NCBI GenBank assembly: GCA_021835845.1
Contig: JAKBJU010000015.1
Coordinates: 1-60,524 of the forward strand
DNA length: 60,524 nucleotides
Origin: Pseudomonadota bacterium
GTDB taxonomy: Bacteria; Pseudomonadota; Gammaproteobacteria; Burkholderiales; JABEVD01
Direction: 5' to 3'
Under the pieces are notes generated by a model, which was not told the DNA's origin, did no database searches, and saw only the letters and a program-made list of their open reading frames with translations. The translations under genes and the position numbers were made by a program. Of this stretch, positions 30,638-42,978 are shown one piece after another. The number at the start of each line of letters is the position of its first letter. The first letter of the stretch is position 1.

Positions 30638-31063
30638 ATGGCTGTCGAACGTACCCTTTCCATCATCAAGCCCGATGCTGTGGCCAAGAATGTCATCGGG
30701 AAAATCATTTCCCGTTTCGAGGACAACGGCCTCAGAATCGTCGCCGCGCGCATGCAGCTGCTATCCCAGCGCGAAGCCGAGGGCTTCTATGCCGTGCATC
30801 GCGAGCGCCCGTTCTTCGGCGATCTGGTGAAGTTCATGATTTCTGGCCCGGTGATGATCATGGTGCTCGAAGGCGAGAATGCGATCATGACGAACCGCAA
30901 CCTGATGGGAGCGACCGATCCGAAAAAGGCTGAAAAGGGTACGATACGCGCCGACTTTGCCGACAGCATCGATGCCAATGCGGTGCACGGATCGGACGCG
31001 CCCGAGACGGCGTCGCACGAGATCGCCTACTTCTTTCCTGCGCTGGCCGTATATTCCCGCTGA
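30638..31063 (+). CDS. ndk: Nucleoside diphosphate kinase
   Basis: 141 aa. Transfers the gamma phosphate of ATP to nucleoside diphosphates via a phosphohistidine. The start is [15 protein letters not shown], and the catalytic H117 is in [10 protein letters not shown]. The longer upstream open frame is not used; ATG 30638 has TTTGGAG before it. The stop overlaps the rlmN start by one base. Confidence 0.97.
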   Translation: MAVERTLSIIKPDAVAKNVIGKIISRFEDNGLRIVAARMQLLSQREAEGFYAVHRERPFFGDLVKFMISGPVMIMVLEGENAIMTNRNLMGATDPKKAEKGTIRADFADSIDANAVHGSDAPETASHEIAYFFPALAVYSR

Positions 31064-32136
31064 TGACGGTAGTAAACCTGCTCGACTTCGACGCCGAAAA
31101 GCTCGCCGGTTTTTTTTCTGAAATCGGGGAGAAACCTTTTCGCGCCGGGCAGGTGATGAAATGGATGCATCGCTTCGGGGAAGACAACTTTTCCAACATG
31201 AGCGATCTTGCGAAAAGTCTCAGGGAGAAGCTCGGTGAAAAGGCGGAGATACGCTCTCCGGGCCTGATACGGGAGCTCGACGCCTTCGATGGAACGCGCA
31301 AATGGCTGCTCGCTGTCGACGAAGGCAATGCCGTCGAGACCGTGTTCATTCCGGAAGCGAACCGGGGGACGCTCTGCATTTCGAGCCAGGTGGGGTGCGC
31401 GCTGGAGTGCAGCTTCTGTTCCACGGGCAGGCAGGGTTTCAACAGGAACCTTTCCGTTGCCGAAATCATCGGTCAGCTCTGGTGGGCAAACCGCGCCCTG
31501 GGGCGCGAGCCGGGGGGCGAGCGCATCATCAGCAATGTCGTGATGATGGGAATGGGCGAGCCGCTGCTCAATTTCGAGAACGTGGTGACTTCCCTCAACC
31601 TGATGCTCGACGATTCGGCTTACGGCCTGTCGCGCCGCCGCGTGACGGTCAGCACTTCCGGCGTGATTCCTGCGATGGACAGGCTGGGAGAGCGCTGCCC
31701 CGTCGCGCTCGCGGTTTCGCTGCATGCGCCCAACGACGCATTGCGCGACGTTCTGGTGCCGATCAACAAGAAATATCCGTTGAAGGAATTGATGGCGGCA
31801 TGCCGCCGCTATATCGAGCACGCGCCGCGGGATTTCGTCACTTTCGAATACGTGATGCTGGACGGGGTGAACGACTCGGTTTCCCACGCCAGGGAGCTGG
31901 TGAAGCTGGTGAAGGATGTGCCTTCCAAATTCAATCTCATCCCCTTCAATCCCTTTCCCCATTCGGGATACGGGCGTTCTAAAGATCCCGCCATCGAGGC
32001 TTTCAAGGCAGTTCTGATGGATTCCGGGCTCGTCGTGACGACGAGAAGGACGCGCGGAGACGACATCGATGCGGCCTGCGGACAGCTTGCCGGGAAGGTG
32101 ATGGACAGGACCCGACGCAGCGGAGCTGCCGCATGA
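31063..32136 (+). CDS. rlmN: 23S rRNA (A2503-C2) / tRNA methyltransferase, radical SAM
   Basis: 357 aa. Methylates C2 of A2503 in 23S rRNA and A37 of some tRNAs. The 4Fe-4S cysteines are C112, C116 and C119 in [22 protein letters not shown] and [11 protein letters not shown] are conserved. A cysteine near the C-terminus (IDAACGQL) would be the second methyl-carrying Cys. Part of the ndk-rlmN-pilW run, with overlapping starts. Confidence 0.96.
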   Translation: MTVVNLLDFDAEKLAGFFSEIGEKPFRAGQVMKWMHRFGEDNFSNMSDLAKSLREKLGEKAEIRSPGLIRELDAFDGTRKWLLAVDEGNAVETVFIPEANRGTLCISSQVGCALECSFCSTGRQGFNRNLSVAEIIGQLWWANRALGREPGGERIISNVVMMGMGEPLLNFENVVTSLNLMLDDSAYGLSRRRVTVSTSGVIPAMDRLGERCPVALAVSLHAPNDALRDVLVPINKKYPLKELMAACRRYIEHAPRDFVTFEYVMLDGVNDSVSHARELVKLVKDVPSKFNLIPFNPFPHSGYGRSKDPAIEAFKAVLMDSGLVVTTRRTRGDDIDAACGQLAGKVMDRTRRSGAAA

Positions 32137-32882
32137 AAAGGCTGTTGCTTCTGGTTCTGGCTATCCTGGCGGGATGCTCTTCCCAGCCGACGCATGTCGA
32201 TGTCACCCAGAAGAAAAGGGACAGCGCAACCGTGCATACCGAACTCGGCGCCGGCTATTTCAGCCGTGGGCAATATGCGGTCGCCCTGCAGGAACTCGAT
32301 GCTGCAGTCAAATCGGATCCTACCTATGCGCCGGCTTACAACGTGCGCGGACTCGTTTACATGACCCTGCGCGAGAATGACAAGGCGGAGCAGAGTTTCG
32401 AGCGCGCCCTGGATTTCGGCCCCCGGGATCCCGACATCAACAACAACTACGGCTGGTTCCTTTGCCAGACGAAGCGGGAGGAGGAATCCATCGAGCACTT
32501 CAGAACCGCATTTTCGAATCCGCTTTATGCAACCCCGGAAAAAGCCTATCTCAATGCGGGAATCTGCTCCCAGCGCATGAACCGCTTCAAGGAGGCGGAA
32601 AAATACTACCGTGAAGCGCTGCAGATTCGTTCCGGGTTGCCCCAGGCCAATCTCGGCCTCGCCGGGATTTATTTTCAGGCCGGGAATTACAGTCTCGCAA
32701 GGCGCTTTCTCTCGAATTACATGCAAATGGCCGAACCTACCGCAGAAAGTCTTTGGCTCGGCATCAGAATAGAACATGCGGCGGGCGGTTCGGATGCCGA
32801 AGCGGATTATGCGGCGCAGCTGAAGGATCGCTTCCCCGATTCCAGGGAGGCGCAGGATCTCATGGACGGGAAATTCAAATGA
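32133..32882 (+). CDS. pilW: Type IV pilus biogenesis/stability lipoprotein PilW (PilF)
   Basis: 249 aa. The lipobox LAILAGC places the lipidated Cys at 15. Several TPR units follow ([55 protein letters not shown]). PilW/PilF helps the PilQ secretin assemble in the outer membrane. Its position between rlmN and rodZ is the standard one. Overlaps both neighbours by 4 bp. Confidence 0.93.
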   Translation: MKRLLLLVLAILAGCSSQPTHVDVTQKKRDSATVHTELGAGYFSRGQYAVALQELDAAVKSDPTYAPAYNVRGLVYMTLRENDKAEQSFERALDFGPRDPDINNNYGWFLCQTKREEESIEHFRTAFSNPLYATPEKAYLNAGICSQRMNRFKEAEKYYREALQIRSGLPQANLGLAGIYFQAGNYSLARRFLSNYMQMAEPTAESLWLGIRIEHAAGGSDAEADYAAQLKDRFPDSREAQDLMDGKFK

Positions 32883-33721
32883 CGAACGACGAAACGAGTC
32901 CCGGTCCTGTCCTTCGGGCCGAGCGTGAAAAGCGCGGACTGAAGGTGGAAGAGGTCGCAAGCCAGATGAGGTTGTCCCGCCACCAGGTCGAAGCGCTGGA
33001 GAGAGGCGATTACGATGCGCTTCCCGGCACTATCTTCGTGCGGGGGTTCATCAGGAATTATGCGAAGCTGCTGCAAATCGATCCGGAGCCTCTGCTCGAT
33101 ACCCTGGCCCGGCCCGAGGAATCGATCCTGCCGCCCAAGGTAGAGGGCATTCCCTTCCCTGCGGGGCAGAAGAGTAGCTGGGTGCACTACGCGATAGGGT
33201 TCGTGGTGCTGGCGTTTCTGCTTCTGGCAATCCAGATATACCGGGAAAATCATCTTCCCAGGCCGCCCGCTCGGCAGCTCAAATCGAAGCCCGGTGTTCC
33301 TGCGCTCACCGGAGCGACTCAGCCGTCTGTCGCGCCGGTCGCTTCGAAAGCCCCTGCCGGGCCGTCGCAGCCCGCTGTCGTGGCGGAGAAGTCTGCGTCC
33401 GTTCCCGCCGAAGTGCCGAGGCTTTTGCCCGCCCCGGCATCGCAGCCTGCCTCGGCATCGCAGCCTGCCGCGGTTGCCGCGGCATCGGGCCCCATCCACC
33501 TGGTTTTCGGCGTTGCTTCCTGGGTCGAAATCAGGGATGCGGGCGGCAAGATAGTTTTCTCGAAGCTCAATCCGGCAGGCTCGGAGCAGTTCGTTGCGGG
33601 CGTTGCGCCGTTTTCCCTGGTCATCGGCAACGCGCATGGTGTCAAGCTGTTCTACCAGGGCAGGCCTGTCGATCTTGCCCCCTACATCAAAGTCGAAGTG
33701 GCGCGCCTGACGCTCAAATAG
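32879..33721 (+). CDS. rodZ: Cell shape protein RodZ
   Basis: 280 aa. An N-terminal Cro/C1-type HTH (LRAEREKRGLKVEEVASQM, RHQVEALERGDYDALPG) binds MreB in the known system. One transmembrane helix (about 100-120, WVHYAIGFVVLAFLLLAIQI) follows, then a Pro/Ala-rich periplasmic linker with two ASQPA repeats, and a C-terminal beta domain (DUF4115: VFGVASWVEIRDAGGK). Start by ATGA overlap with pilW. Confidence 0.92.
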   Translation: MTNDETSPGPVLRAEREKRGLKVEEVASQMRLSRHQVEALERGDYDALPGTIFVRGFIRNYAKLLQIDPEPLLDTLARPEESILPPKVEGIPFPAGQKSSWVHYAIGFVVLAFLLLAIQIYRENHLPRPPARQLKSKPGVPALTGATQPSVAPVASKAPAGPSQPAVVAEKSASVPAEVPRLLPAPASQPASASQPAAVAAASGPIHLVFGVASWVEIRDAGGKIVFSKLNPAGSEQFVAGVAPFSLVIGNAHGVKLFYQGRPVDLAPYIKVEVARLTLK

Positions 33722-33724
33722 ACC

Positions 33725-34938
<1,214 letters not shown>

Positions 34939-34942
<4 letters not shown>

Positions 34943-36207
34943 GCGAAAAGATTCAGGCAATCAGGGGGATGAACGATATCCTGCCCGAGCATGCGCACTG
35001 GTGGGATTTCTTCGAGGAAACGGTGCGGGATTGGCTGGCGGCCTACGGCTACCGCACCATCCGTCTTCCCATCGTGGAGCAGACCGCCCTTTTCAGGCGT
35101 TCGATAGGGGAAGTGACCGACATCGTCGAGAAGGAAATGTATACCTTCGAGGATCGCCTGAACGGCGAGCATCTCACCCTGAGGCCGGAAGGAACCGCCT
35201 CCTGCGTGCGCGCGGTATTGCAGCACAACCTGCTCTACCCGGGGCCGCTGCGCCTTGCCTACAGCGGACCGATGTTCCGCCACGAGCGTCCGCAAAAGGG
35301 CCGCTACCGCCAGTTCCATCAAGTCGGAGTGGAAGCGCTCGGGTTCGAAGGGCCGGATATCGATGCGGAACAGATCGCCATGGCGGCGAGGCTCTGGCGC
35401 AAGCTGGGGATTTCCGGAGTGAAGCTCGAGATCAATTCGCTCGGGGATTCGGCCTCGCGCGCAAGGCACAGGGGCAAGCTGATCAGGCATTTCGAGCAGC
35501 ATCAGGATGTTCTCGACGAGGATGCCAGAAGGCGGCTGCACAGCAATCCGCTCAGGATACTGGACAGCAAGAACCCGGCCATGCGCGAGATGCTGGAATG
35601 CGCGCCGAAGCTGCTCGACGAGCTGGACGAAGCATCCCGCGCGCATTTCGAGAGCCTGCAGGCGATTCTGGGTGGGCTCGGCATCCGCTACGAGATCAAT
35701 GCCAGGCTGGTCAGGGGCCTCGATTACTACAATCGCACGGTGTTCGAATGGGTCACCGACCGTCTCGGGGCGCAGGGAACGGTCTGCGCGGGCGGCAGAT
35801 ACGACGGGCTGGTTGCGCAGATCGGCGGCAAGCCGACGCCGGCCTGCGGTTTTGCGGTCGGGATAGAGCGCATCCTGGCGCTGATTCAGGAAGAAAATGC
35901 CGGCGTTTTTCCGGAAGCCGGGGATGTCTACCTCGTGCATCAGGGGCAGGCAGCCTCGAAGTTCGCGGTGACCGCTGCGGAATTTTTGCGCGACAACGAT
36001 TTTTCGGTCATCCTCCACTGCGGCGGGGGGAGTTTCAAGTCGCAGATGAAAAAGGCCGATGCCAGCGGATCGCGTTTTGCCGCGATCGTCGGAGATGACG
36101 AGGCGGTTGCCGGAGAGATCACGCTGAAGCCTTTGCGCGAAGAGGCGGGGCAGTTCAGGATGGGCCTCGGAGAAGCCGTGGCCTGGCTGCGCTCACAATC
36201 AATTTGA
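34939..36207 (+). CDS. hisS: Histidyl-tRNA synthetase
   Basis: 422 aa, class II synthetase. Motif 1 is in [18 protein letters not shown] and motif 2 in [16 protein letters not shown]. The histidine-specific [14 protein letters not shown] and motif 3 (GFAVGIERI) are present, and the C-terminal anticodon-binding domain follows. Start by overlap with ispG; the open frame further upstream is not coding. Confidence 0.97.
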
Positions 36208-36215
36208 GGGAAACT

Positions 36216-36848
36216 ATGTACGAACTGGACGAACAGCAGCAGTTGGAAATCATCAAGGCCTGGCTGACTCGCCACGGAATGAAACTGACGATAGGGATCG
36301 TGGCAGCTTCGATCGCAGCGGCATCCTTCATGGGGTATCGCCACTACCAGCATGGCCAGGCTGAAAAGGCGTCTGCCTTGTACGATTCGCTCGCGAAAAT
36401 GGGCAGCGATGCCGATCTCAAGAAAGTCAGGCTCGCCGCTTCGAACATCGTTGAATCCTTTCCCGATACTCCCTATGCGGCAAGGGCGGCCATGATCATC
36501 GCGGGGCGCGATTTCGAGGCAGGGGAAGCCAACGACGCCAAGCTGCAGCTGCAGTGGGTATTGGGCCACAGCAAGGAACCCGAACTCAGGGATATTGCGC
36601 GGCTACGGCTTGCCGGAATCCTGTTCGACGACAAGAAATATCAGGATGCGATAGCCATGCTTGACGGACAGCACGGGGAAGCCTTCGACGGACTTTATTC
36701 CGACCTCAAAGGCGATATCTATACTGCGCAGGGCAACAAGGACCAGGCAAGGAGTGCCTATCTGGTTGCCCTCAACAAGATCGACAAGGCCAGTCCCTAT
36801 CGCAATATCGTGAGCATCAAGCTCGATTCGGCGGGAGGCGAAAAATGA
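36216..36848 (+). CDS. yfgM: YfgM family inner-membrane TPR protein
   Basis: 210 aa. A short cytoplasmic N-terminus (MYELDEQQQLEIIKAWL) leads into one helix (LTIGIVAASIAAASFMGY) and a periplasmic helical repeat region. YfgM is an ancillary SecYEG/PpiD-associated factor in E. coli. GAGGGAAACT precedes ATG 36216. The position between hisS and bamB is conserved; it overlaps bamB by 4 bp. Confidence 0.9.
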   Translation: MYELDEQQQLEIIKAWLTRHGMKLTIGIVAASIAAASFMGYRHYQHGQAEKASALYDSLAKMGSDADLKKVRLAASNIVESFPDTPYAARAAMIIAGRDFEAGEANDAKLQLQWVLGHSKEPELRDIARLRLAGILFDDKKYQDAIAMLDGQHGEAFDGLYSDLKGDIYTAQGNKDQARSAYLVALNKIDKASPYRNIVSIKLDSAGGEK

Positions 36849-37978
36849 AAAAGCTGATCTGCATTCTTCTGCTCGCGTCGGTTTCGGGATGCGCTTCGAT
36901 TCACAATCTTTTCGGCTCTAAATCCACGATACCCAAACTGCCGAAGATCCATCAGGCATTCGAGCCGCTGATTCTCTGGAATGACGATGTCGGTTCCGCG
37001 GACGACTCCGTTTTCGTTCCCGCAGTCGATGGCGGTGCGATTTTCGCCGCATCCCGTGGCGGCAAGCTGTACAGGTTCGAGAGCCTCAAGGGCAGAAGGA
37101 TCTGGAAGATCGAGACCGGTCACAAGCTTTCGGCAGGCGTCGGGGCGGGGGAGGGACTGGTCGTCGTGTGCAGCGAGGACGGCGAGGTGCTGGCTTATGA
37201 TGAATCGGGCAAGGCGGCATGGCATTTCCATGTGATCGGCGAGCTTTTGAGCGTGCCCGAGATAGCGGACGGGGTCGTGGTCGTCCGCGTGGGGGATGGC
37301 AGGATCTTCGGGCTGGACGAAAAGACCGGCAAGCAGCTTTGGGTCTACCAGCATGCCAATCCGGCGCTCTCGATCCGCAGCTATGCCGGAGTCGTGGTAT
37401 CGCAGGGCATGGTTTATGCCGGATTTGCGGGCGGCAAGCTGGTCTCGGTCGACATTCAGACCGGCGCCGTCAACTGGGAGAGCACGGTGGCACGGGCCCA
37501 CGGCACCACGGAACTCGAAAGGATAGCCGACGTCACCAGCCTGCCGATCGTCGACGAGCTCCAGGTTTGCGCGATTGCCTATCAGGGAAGGCTGGCCTGC
37601 TTCGATATCGCCAAGGGAGAGCTGATCTGGTCGACCGATGTTTCCAGCTATGCAGGCATGATCGTCAACAAGCGCAATTTCTTCGTGAGCAACGACCAGG
37701 GAGACGTGCTCAGCCTGGACAGCACTTCCGGTGCATCCATCTGGAAGCAGTCCGAACTGGAAGGCAGGGGAATCACGGCACCCTATGTCCAGGACAGCTA
37801 TGTGGTCGTCGGGGATGTGCAGGGTTATGTTCATTTCATGAGACGCAGCGACGGCGATCTTGTCGCCAGGATCGATACTGACGGCAGCCCCATCCGCTTC
37901 CAGCCGGTCCGCCTCAACAGCGACATGTTCCTGGTGCAGACCCAAAAAGGGCATCTGTATGCGATGGCGGTGCCCTGA
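36845..37978 (+). CDS. bamB: Outer membrane protein assembly factor BamB
   Basis: 377 aa lipoprotein (lipobox VSGC, Cys at about 16). It folds as an eight-bladed propeller of PQQ-like repeats, visible as recurring 'GxxYAxxxxGxLxAxDxxTGxxxW' patterns (for example GKLVSVDIQTGAVNWE). BamB is the BamA-binding scaffold of the BAM complex at the periplasmic face of the outer membrane. Next gene der starts 3 bp after the stop. Confidence 0.95.
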   Translation: MKKLICILLLASVSGCASIHNLFGSKSTIPKLPKIHQAFEPLILWNDDVGSADDSVFVPAVDGGAIFAASRGGKLYRFESLKGRRIWKIETGHKLSAGVGAGEGLVVVCSEDGEVLAYDESGKAAWHFHVIGELLSVPEIADGVVVVRVGDGRIFGLDEKTGKQLWVYQHANPALSIRSYAGVVVSQGMVYAGFAGGKLVSVDIQTGAVNWESTVARAHGTTELERIADVTSLPIVDELQVCAIAYQGRLACFDIAKGELIWSTDVSSYAGMIVNKRNFFVSNDQGDVLSLDSTSGASIWKQSELEGRGITAPYVQDSYVVVGDVQGYVHFMRRSDGDLVARIDTDGSPIRFQPVRLNSDMFLVQTQKGHLYAMAVP

Positions 37979-37981
37979 GCG

Positions 37982-39379
37982 ATGAAACCCACCCTGGTCA
38001 TCGTCGGCAGACCCAATGTCGGCAAATCGACCCTCTTCAACAGGCTCACCAGGAGCCGTGATGCGATCGTCGCCGACTTTCCCGGGCTCACCCGCGACAG
38101 GCACTACGGCCATGGCAGGATAGGCGAGAAGCCTTTTCTCGTGGTCGATACCGGAGGTTTCGAGCCGGTTGCGAAGGACGGCATCTTGCACGAGATGGCG
38201 CGCCAGACCCTGCAGGCGATAGACGAAGCCGATGTGATCCTGTTCATGGTCGACGGCAGGGACGGATTGACTTCCCAGGACAGGATCATCGGCGAGCAGC
38301 TGCGCAAGACCGGGCGTCCGGTTTTCCTGGTGGTGAACAAGACCGAAGGCATGATGCGCCACGTGGTTTCGGCCGAATTCCACGAGCTGGGGCTGGGCGA
38401 GCCTTTGCCCATTTCTTCGGCGCACGGAGACAACGTGCGCGATCTCGTCGAGATCGCCCTTGCTCCCTTTCCCCTGGAGGAGTCCGATCATTCCCTGGTC
38501 GAAGGACCGAGGATCGCCATCGTGGGCAGGCCCAATGCAGGCAAATCGACCCTGGTCAATGCCCTGCTCGGCGAGGAGCGCGTCATCGCCTTCGATCAGC
38601 CCGGCACCACGAGAGACAGCATCCATGTCGAGTTCGAGCGGGGCGGCAGGCACTATACTCTGATCGATACGGCCGGGATCAGACGGCGCGGCAAGGTGTT
38701 CGAGGCGGTGGAGAAGTTTTCCGTGGTCAAGACCTTGCAGGCCGTGGAAGATGCCAATGTGGTCGTGCTGGTGCTCGATGCCAGGGCTGAAATTTCCGAC
38801 CAGGATGCGCATATCGCCGGCTTCATTCTCGAAGCGGGGCGCTCGCTGGTGATCGCGGTCAACAAGTGGGACGGTCTCGATCAGTTCGCTCGGGAAACCG
38901 TGAAAAGGGATATCGCGAGGAAGCTCAATTTCACCGGTTTCGCCTCCGTTCATTACATTTCCGCCCTGTACAAGACCGGGCTGGACGCTTTCATGAAATC
39001 GGTGGACGAGGCGCATGCCGCAGCCATGGCGAAGCTTTCCACGCCGAAGCTCACCCGCCTACTGATCGCGGCTGTCGAAAAGCAGGCTCCGCCGCGTACC
39101 GGGACATTCAGACCGAAGCTGCGCTACGCGCATCAGGGCGGGATGAATCCCCCCCTCATCATCATCCACGGCACTTCCCTGGACCATGTTCCGGAGAGCT
39201 ACCGGCGCTACCTGGAAAAGACTTTCAGGGAGGCCTTCGAGCTGAAGGGTGCGCCGCTCAAGGTGGAATTCAAGAAGGGCAAGAATCCGTTTTCGGGAAA
39301 GAAGCCCGCTCCTCCTACCGAAAGCGAAAAACGGGCCGCCCATCGCAAGCGGATTCTCGGCAGAAAAAGATACGGCTGA
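37982..39379 (+). CDS. der: Ribosome-assembly GTPase Der (EngA)
   Basis: 465 aa with tandem G domains. Domain 1: GRPNVGKST and VVDTGGF. Domain 2: [20 protein letters not shown] and NKWDG. A KH-like C-terminal domain with [23 protein letters not shown] and a basic tail follows. Needed for 50S maturation. The usual order bamB-der-hfq-hflX is preserved. Confidence 0.96.
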   Translation: MKPTLVIVGRPNVGKSTLFNRLTRSRDAIVADFPGLTRDRHYGHGRIGEKPFLVVDTGGFEPVAKDGILHEMARQTLQAIDEADVILFMVDGRDGLTSQDRIIGEQLRKTGRPVFLVVNKTEGMMRHVVSAEFHELGLGEPLPISSAHGDNVRDLVEIALAPFPLEESDHSLVEGPRIAIVGRPNAGKSTLVNALLGEERVIAFDQPGTTRDSIHVEFERGGRHYTLIDTAGIRRRGKVFEAVEKFSVVKTLQAVEDANVVVLVLDARAEISDQDAHIAGFILEAGRSLVIAVNKWDGLDQFARETVKRDIARKLNFTGFASVHYISALYKTGLDAFMKSVDEAHAAAMAKLSTPKLTRLLIAAVEKQAPPRTGTFRPKLRYAHQGGMNPPLIIIHGTSLDHVPESYRRYLEKTFREAFELKGAPLKVEFKKGKNPFSGKKPAPPTESEKRAAHRKRILGRKRYG

Positions 39380-39496
39380 TGAACCTATTCATGGCGGACC
39401 TGTCAAATCCCTTGAAGGCGTTTCCAAAGTTTTTCAACATAAACCTGTACACTAGTCTAAAATGTGGAAAGGTTAACAATAACATCGGAGAAGTTT

Positions 39497-39736
39497 ATGA
39501 GTGCAAAAGGGCAAATGTTACAAGACCCGTTCCTGAACACGCTGCGTAAGGAGCATGTGTCGGTTTCGATTTATCTTGTCAATGGCATCAAGCTTCAGGG
39601 GCTGATCGAGTCTTTCGATCAGTACGTGATTCTCCTCAAGAACACGGTCACGCAAATGGTCTACAAGCATGCCATATCGACGGTGGTTCCCTCCCGTCCG
39701 GTAACCATTCCGTTCGAACCCCCTGCGGCTGGATGA
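39497..39736 (+). CDS. hfq: RNA chaperone Hfq
   Basis: 79 aa. Sm-like hexamer that pairs small RNAs with mRNAs. Conserved [11 protein letters not shown] (Q8 region), [19 protein letters not shown] and [10 protein letters not shown] are all present. GGAG at 39487 fits ATG 39497. A 117-bp gap after der with AT-rich stretches (TAAAAT at 39458) probably holds its own promoter, although no clear -35 is seen. The stop overlaps the hflX start. Confidence 0.97.
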   Translation: MSAKGQMLQDPFLNTLRKEHVSVSIYLVNGIKLQGLIESFDQYVILLKNTVTQMVYKHAISTVVPSRPVTIPFEPPAAG

Positions 39737-40857
39737 GTGAAAGAAGCGGCAACGAGGCCGTTCTTGTCGCCCTGGATTTCGGCGATCCCGGCTTTCTTGA
39801 GAGCCTGCAGGAGCTGAGGGAACTCGCTTCCAGTGCGAAGGCAGAGGTGCTTGCCACCGTGACGGGCAGGCGCGCATTCCCGGATTCCGCTACCTTTGCA
39901 GGCAGCGGAAAAGTCGAGGAAGTGGCTGCGGCGCTTGCTGCAACCGGCGCCAGCCTTGTCGTCTTCAACCACGAGCTATCCGCGGCGCAGCAGCGCAATC
40001 TTGAAAACAGGCTGAAATGCCGCGTGATCGACCGCACCAGCCTGATTCTCGATATCTTTTCCCAGAGAGCGAAGAGCTTCGAAGGCAAGCTTCAGGTCGA
40101 GCTCGCGCAGCTCGAACATCTTTCCACCCGGCTGATACGCGGATGGACCCACCTGGAGCGCCAGAAGGGCGGGATAGGGTTGCGGGGGCCCGGCGAAACG
40201 CAGCTCGAAACCGACCGCAGGCTGATCGGCAAAAGGGTCAAGCTGCTCAAGGAGCGGCTGAAAAAGCTCAGGCAGCAGCGCGAAGTACAGCGGCGTTCGC
40301 GGGCGCGCGGTCATGTCACCTCGGTATCCATAGTCGGCTACACCAATGCCGGAAAATCCACGCTGTTCAATGCGCTGACCCGGTCGGACGCCTACGCGGC
40401 AAACCAGCTTTTCGCTACCCTGGACACCACCTCTCGGCGCATGTTCGTGCCAGATTGCGGCCAGGTCGTGCTGTCCGATACGGTGGGCTTCATCAGGCAA
40501 CTGCCCCACACCCTTGTCGCTTCCTTCTGCGCCACGCTGGAAGAGACCATCCATGCCGATCTGCTCCTGCATGTGGTGGATTCGAGCAACCCGGTAAGGG
40601 ACGAGCAGATCAGGGAAGTCAACCATGTTCTTGCGGAAATCGGGGCCGACAGCGTTCCCCAGATTCTGGTGTATAACAAGATAGACATTAATGGCCGGTC
40701 TGCCGGGTCGGATCGGGACGAATATGGTAGAATCGAAAAAGTTCACCTGAGCGCCGGAACCGGCGAGGGTCTGGGTCTGGTCAGGCAGTGTCTCGGTGAA
40801 TTTCTTGGCGAGCGCCATGATTCCGGGGCCAGGCGGCTTGCTGCGGCATCTATATGA
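39733..40857 (+). CDS. hflX: Ribosome-dissociating GTPase HflX
   Basis: 374 aa. The N-terminal HflX domain ([32 protein letters not shown]) and the glycine-rich linker ([17 protein letters not shown]) are followed by the G domain with [16 protein letters not shown] and NKID. It rescues stalled ribosomes under heat stress in E. coli. ATGA overlap with hfq. TGGTAGAAT at 40725-40733 inside the gene could be an internal extended -10 for hflK. Confidence 0.96.
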   Translation: MSERSGNEAVLVALDFGDPGFLESLQELRELASSAKAEVLATVTGRRAFPDSATFAGSGKVEEVAAALAATGASLVVFNHELSAAQQRNLENRLKCRVIDRTSLILDIFSQRAKSFEGKLQVELAQLEHLSTRLIRGWTHLERQKGGIGLRGPGETQLETDRRLIGKRVKLLKERLKKLRQQREVQRRSRARGHVTSVSIVGYTNAGKSTLFNALTRSDAYAANQLFATLDTTSRRMFVPDCGQVVLSDTVGFIRQLPHTLVASFCATLEETIHADLLLHVVDSSNPVRDEQIREVNHVLAEIGADSVPQILVYNKIDINGRSAGSDRDEYGRIEKVHLSAGTGEGLGLVRQCLGEFLGERHDSGARRLAAASI

Positions 40858-40871
40858 CGGGTTTTTGAAAA

Positions 40872-42035
40872 ATGGGATTAAACGATCCACAATGGGGGGG
40901 CGGCAAGTCGGGGCCTCCCGATCTCGACGAGCTTTGGCGCAATTTCAACCAGAAGCTCGAATCGCTTTTTTCCGGAAGGAAGGGCGGCGGTGCACCGATG
41001 GGTCCGAAAGTCGGCTTCAGTCTGGGCGGAGGGCTCTGGATATTTGTCGCGATCGCCTTTCTGATCTGGCTCGCGAGCGGCTTTTACATCGTCGATGCGA
41101 GCCAGCGCGGCGTTGTGCTGCGCTTCGGCAAATACATCGAAACGACCATGCCGGGTCCGCGCTGGCATCTGCCCTATCCGATTGAGAGCGCCGAGATCGT
41201 CGACGTTTCGACTGTCAGGACAGTCGAAATCGGCTACAGGAACAACGTCAAGAGCAAGATTCCGCAGGAATCCCTCATGCTGACCGACGACGAGAATATC
41301 GTCGACATCCAGTTTGCCGTTCAGTACATCATCAAGAACCCGGAAGCGTATCTCTTCAATAACCGTGCCCCCGAAGATGCGGTGAAGCAGGTCGCGGAAA
41401 CGGCCATTCGCGAGGTGGTTGGCAAGAGCAAGATGAATTTCGTCCTTTACGAAGGGCGCGAGCAGGTCGCCGACCAGGCTTCCGTCCTGATGCAGAAGAT
41501 ACTCGACCGCTACAAGGCGGGGATCGCAATCAGCAAGGTCACGATGCAGAATGCCCAGCCTCCCGAGCAGGTCCAGGCTGCCTTCGACGATGCGGTCAAG
41601 GCGAACCAGGACAGGGAGCGCCTGAAGAACGAGGGGCAGGCTTATGCCAACGATGTCGTGCCGCGCGCAGCCGGTGCTGCGGCGAGGCTTTCCCAGGAAG
41701 CCCTGGGCTACAAGCAGCGCGTGATCGCCAACGCCGAAGGGGATGCGAGCCGCTTCCAGCAGATCCTGACCGAATACGACAAGGCCCCCGGCGTCACGCG
41801 GGAGCGGCTGTATCTTGAGACGATGCAGGAAGTGCTGAGCAATACCAACAAGGTGCTGGTCGACCAGCAGAAGGGCGGGAATCTGCTTTATCTGCCGCTC
41901 GACAAGCTGATGCAGGCGACGACCGCCGCACCTGCGCCCCTGCCAGACGATGCGGCCGCGGCGAAAGCGCCCGTCACCCAGGACAACCGTTCGAGGGATG
42001 TCTTCCGCAACCGCGACAGGGAGGACAGGCCATGA
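40872..42035 (+). CDS. hflK: HflK, SPFH-domain regulator of FtsH
   Basis: 387 aa. A Gly-rich N-terminus (WGGGKSGPPDLDELWRNF), one transmembrane helix (about 56-74) and the SPFH/band-7 domain (GVVLRFGKYIETTMPGPRWHLPYPIE), then a long helix rich in Ala/Glu. With HflC it forms the membrane cage around the FtsH protease. The hflC gene starts within its stop. Confidence 0.95.
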   Translation: MGLNDPQWGGGKSGPPDLDELWRNFNQKLESLFSGRKGGGAPMGPKVGFSLGGGLWIFVAIAFLIWLASGFYIVDASQRGVVLRFGKYIETTMPGPRWHLPYPIESAEIVDVSTVRTVEIGYRNNVKSKIPQESLMLTDDENIVDIQFAVQYIIKNPEAYLFNNRAPEDAVKQVAETAIREVVGKSKMNFVLYEGREQVADQASVLMQKILDRYKAGIAISKVTMQNAQPPEQVQAAFDDAVKANQDRERLKNEGQAYANDVVPRAAGAAARLSQEALGYKQRVIANAEGDASRFQQILTEYDKAPGVTRERLYLETMQEVLSNTNKVLVDQQKGGNLLYLPLDKLMQATTAAPAPLPDDAAAAKAPVTQDNRSRDVFRNRDREDRP

Positions 42036-42895
42036 AATACATCGTCGCCATTGTCATTGCCCTGGTGCTGCTGAGTTCCAGCCTGTACACCGTGGACCAG
42101 AGGCAGAGCGCGCTGGTGCTCCAGCTCGGCGAGATCGTTTCGGTCAAGACCGCACCAGGGCTCTACTGGAAGATCCCGCTCATCCAGAACGTGCGCTATT
42201 TCGACAACAGGATACTGACTTTCGAATCTCCCGAGCCCGAGCGCTACATCACTTCCGAGAAGAAGAACGTGCTCGTCGATTCCTTCGTCAAGTGGCGCAT
42301 CGTCGACCCGAGGCAGTACTACATCAGTACCGGCGGAGACGAGGCGAGGGCGCAGCTGCGTCTTTCTCAGACGATCAATTCCAGCCTGCGCGACGAATTC
42401 GGCAACAGGACGGTGCATGACGTCATTTCCGGGCAGCGCGACATGATCATGGCCCTGATGCGCGAAAAGAGCGATCTGGATGCGCGCAAGATCGGCGTCC
42501 AGGTGGTCGATGTGCGCCTCAAGCGGGTCGATCTGCCGCAGCAGGTGAGCGAATCCGTCTACAGGCGGATGGAGGCGGAAAGGAAGCGCGTCGCCAATGA
42601 ATTGCGCTCCACCGGTGCTGCGGAGTCGGAGCAGATCAGGGCGGATGCTGACCGGCAGCGCGAAGTCATCATCGCGAATGCCTACAGGGATGCGCAGAAG
42701 GTCAAGGGCGAAGGGGATGCGGCAGCGACCGCGATCTACGCCAAGGCCTTCTCCAAGAACCCGGAATTCTATGCCTTCTACAGGAGTCTGGAAGCCTACC
42801 GCAGGAGCTTCGACGGAAAGAACAGCACGCTGGTCATTTCGCCCGACTCCGAATTCTTCAAATATTTCAGGAACGGCGGGGGAAAGGCGAAATAG
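42032..42895 (+). CDS. hflC: HflC, SPFH-domain partner of HflK
   Basis: 287 aa. N-terminal transmembrane anchor (IVAIVIALVLLSSSLYTV), band-7 domain (QSALVLQLGEIVSVKTAPGLYWKIP) and the coiled C-terminal region with YAKAFSKNPEFYAFYRSLEAY. Overlaps hflK by 4 bp. An 83-bp gap with a GC hairpin (42902-42921) separates it from hisZ. Confidence 0.95.
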   Translation: MKYIVAIVIALVLLSSSLYTVDQRQSALVLQLGEIVSVKTAPGLYWKIPLIQNVRYFDNRILTFESPEPERYITSEKKNVLVDSFVKWRIVDPRQYYISTGGDEARAQLRLSQTINSSLRDEFGNRTVHDVISGQRDMIMALMREKSDLDARKIGVQVVDVRLKRVDLPQQVSESVYRRMEAERKRVANELRSTGAAESEQIRADADRQREVIIANAYRDAQKVKGEGDAAATAIYAKAFSKNPEFYAFYRSLEAYRRSFDGKNSTLVISPDSEFFKYFRNGGGKAK

Positions 42896-42978
42896 GGTAG
42901 CGCCCGCAGCAACCCGCGGGCTCCCGTCCTGACGGCTGCGGAAGACTTTCCCGCCTGACACACTCCAAAAAGAACACG

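Noticed and set aside
36797-39016. 739-aa minus-strand open frame
   Set aside because: It is antisense to bamB and der, both unmistakable. His/Asp/Arg-rich composition is typical of the shadow frame in GC-rich coding DNA.
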